Assembly (NCBI RefSeq): GCF_001601575.1
Contig: NZ_LOHZ01000036.1
Coordinates: 1-64,000, forward strand
Source of the DNA: Thermovenabulum gondwanense
GTDB lineage: Bacteria; Bacillota; Thermosediminibacteria; Thermosediminibacterales; Thermosediminibacteraceae
Reading direction: 5' to 3'
DNA: 64,000 nt
Shown here: piece after piece, positions 63,028 through 64,000 of the stretch
Position numbering within the stretch: the first letter of the stretch is position 1
Layout of the letters: every line of letters starts with the position of its first letter
The notes under the pieces: generated by a model
What the model saw: the letters and a program-made list of their open reading frames with translations, nothing else
What the model was told of the DNA's origin: nothing
The model's database searches: none
Made by a program: the position numbers and the translations under genes

Positions 63028-64000
63028 TCAATGGAGGACACTGTGAAAATAATTGTAAACTGCTTTAGCAGCTTTTTTGTTCATACCGGGTACTCGCGCC
63101 AGTTCCTCAATGCTTGTATTTTTAATTTCTTCTATGCTTGGGAAAGATTGTAAAAGGGCTTTTTTTCTTTTTTCACCGATACCGGGTATACTATCAAGAA
63201 CCGAGTCCATATTCCTTTTTGCCCTTATGTTTCTATGAAAGGTAACGGCAAAGCGATGAGCTTCATCTCTTATCCGCTGTAGCAATTTCAAAGCCTCAGA
63301 AGTTTTTGGAAGTTCTATTGGATCTTTATCATCTTTATAAATAAGTTCTAACTCCTTGGCTATGGAAATTACCTCAATTTTTTCATTAAACCCCAGTTCT
63401 TTCAGGGCTTCTTTTGCGTATTTTAATTGACCGGGTCCACCATCTATTAAAAGTAAATCGGGGATTTCCCCGAATTTTTCATCTCCTTTTTTTGCCCTGT
63501 TAAACCTCCTGTAGATTACTTCTTTCATACTTTCAAAATCATTGGGGCCTTCAACGGTTTTAATTTTAAACCTTCTGTAATCCTGCTTTTTGGGTAAACC
63601 TCCCTCAAAAACCACCATGGAAGCGACAGAATCCGTTCCGCCCGTATTTGAGATATCAAAACCCTCTATTCTAAAGGGTAATTTTTGCAATGATAGTTTC
63701 TGTTTAAGTTCTTCCAATACGTTACACTCTTCCTTTTTTTCCCACAATCTTTTTTGCATAACGTACTCCTTAGCATTTTCCAAAGCTAAGCTAATCAATT
63801 TAAAGTCTTCTTCACTATTTTCACCGGCTATGACAATTTTTACCTTGGCTCCCTTTTTAAAGCAAAGCCATTCTTCCACTACATCTTTATCCTCAATATT
63901 TTCAGGCAATATAATTTCTTCCGGTATAGTTTTCATGTCATCATAAAATTGTTTTATAAAAGAAGAAATTACTTCACCTGGTTCATTTTGATAGGAATCG
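63028..64000 (-). CDS. uvrC: Excinuclease ABC subunit C, C-terminal part (runs off the window)
   Basis: The frame is open to the right edge, so this is the 3' part of a complete gene rather than a fragment. It covers the end of the UVR region, the RNase H-like endonuclease domain with FDISNTGG (Asp), LLIDGGPGQL (Asp) and IRDEAHRFA (His), and the tandem helix-hairpin-helix at the C-terminus (SIPGIGEKRKKALL, VPGMNKKAAKAVYNYF). UvrC makes both incisions in nucleotide excision repair with UvrA and UvrB. The ATG at 63936 is internal. Confidence 0.93.
   Translation of the reverse strand, partial: DSYQNEPGEVISSFIKQFYDDMKTIPEEIILPENIEDKDVVEEWLCFKKGAKVKIVIAGENSEEDFKLISLALENAKEYVMQKRLWEKKEECNVLEELKQKLSLQKLPFRIEGFDISNTGGTDSVASMVVFEGGLPKKQDYRRFKIKTVEGPNDFESMKEVIYRRFNRAKKGDEKFGEIPDLLLIDGGPGQLKYAKEALKELGFNEKIEVISIAKELELIYKDDKDPIELPKTSEALKLLQRIRDEAHRFAVTFHRNIRAKRNMDSVLDSIPGIGEKRKKALLQSFPSIEEIKNTSIEELARVPGMNKKAAKAVYNYFHSVLH

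Noticed and set aside
62989-63031. Inverted repeat TTGAGCG/CGCTCAA at the end of uvrC
   Set aside because: The loop is about 29 nt and no T run follows, so a terminator is not supported.

Overview
The window reads as chromosome of a low-GC, spore-forming, probably anaerobic member of the Firmicutes (class Clostridia, Thermoanaerobacterales-like). This rests on AT-rich DNA, strong AGGAGG-type ribosome binding sites, T-box and cobalamin riboswitch control, sporulation genes (yunB, ytxC-like, an alpha/beta SASP) and a KtrAB potassium system. No respiratory-chain genes are seen. Species and growth temperature cannot be fixed from the sequence. Almost every gene is on the minus strand. The exceptions are a class A penicillin-binding protein (2505-4850), an Nfu scaffold (27026-27250) and a 53-codon gene (54540-54701).

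Layout. 1-128 is the 5' end of a 16S rRNA gene on the minus strand, with its promoter at 245-274. 457-2373 is yunB and tyrS. 2505-4850 is the PBP. 4935-15862 is a long housekeeping operon read downward: yqzL-like micro-gene, hairpin, pheS, pheT, zapA, polX, a U32 peptidase, mutS2 and a DUF523 gene. 15912-18773 holds an rRNA methyltransferase and ktrA/ktrB. 18801-20158 is the L20-leader operon infC-rpmI-rplT. 20162-22310 is thrS behind a T-box. 22349-25703 holds a DUF445 gene, a ytxC-like gene, a LysM protein, seven tRNA genes and a SASP. 25756-31640 is a HisC-type aminotransferase, nfu, and a B12-riboswitch operon (btuF-btuC-cobU-cobS-cobC). 31613-33686 is ptsI with a small zinc-ribbon-like gene.

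The second half is accessory metabolism. 33755-38511 is an acetoin-dehydrogenase-type operon (E1 alpha, E1 beta, E2, E3) behind a clear sigma-54 promoter. 38608-51298 is one 12.6-kb SorC-regulated operon: regulator, five-gene Liv-type ABC importer, TIM-barrel sugar isomerase, two zinc dehydrogenases, a Cys/Met-type PLP enzyme, an FGGY kinase, a class II aldolase and a C_GCAxxG_C_C protein, ending at a hairpin. 51375-62488 is a polyol/pentose region: a COG4091 oxidoreductase with an orphan glucitol EIIA, a saccharopine/lysine-dehydrogenase-like enzyme, split transketolase plus TalC, a galactitol-family PTS behind a second sigma-54 promoter, and its LevR-type activator. 62636-64000 ends with a small membrane protein and the 3' part of uvrC.

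How it fits together. PtsI would feed phosphate (HPr lies outside the window) to the Gat PTS and to the PTS-like domains of the LevR-type activator. That activator and RpoN (not in the window) would fire the PTS promoter. Imported polyol phosphate could be routed through the transketolase/TalC genes. The SorC operon looks like an isomerase-kinase-aldolase route of rhamnose/fucose logic, but with an amino-acid-type importer and a sulfur-amino-acid-type PLP enzyme. It is the best candidate here for an undescribed pathway.
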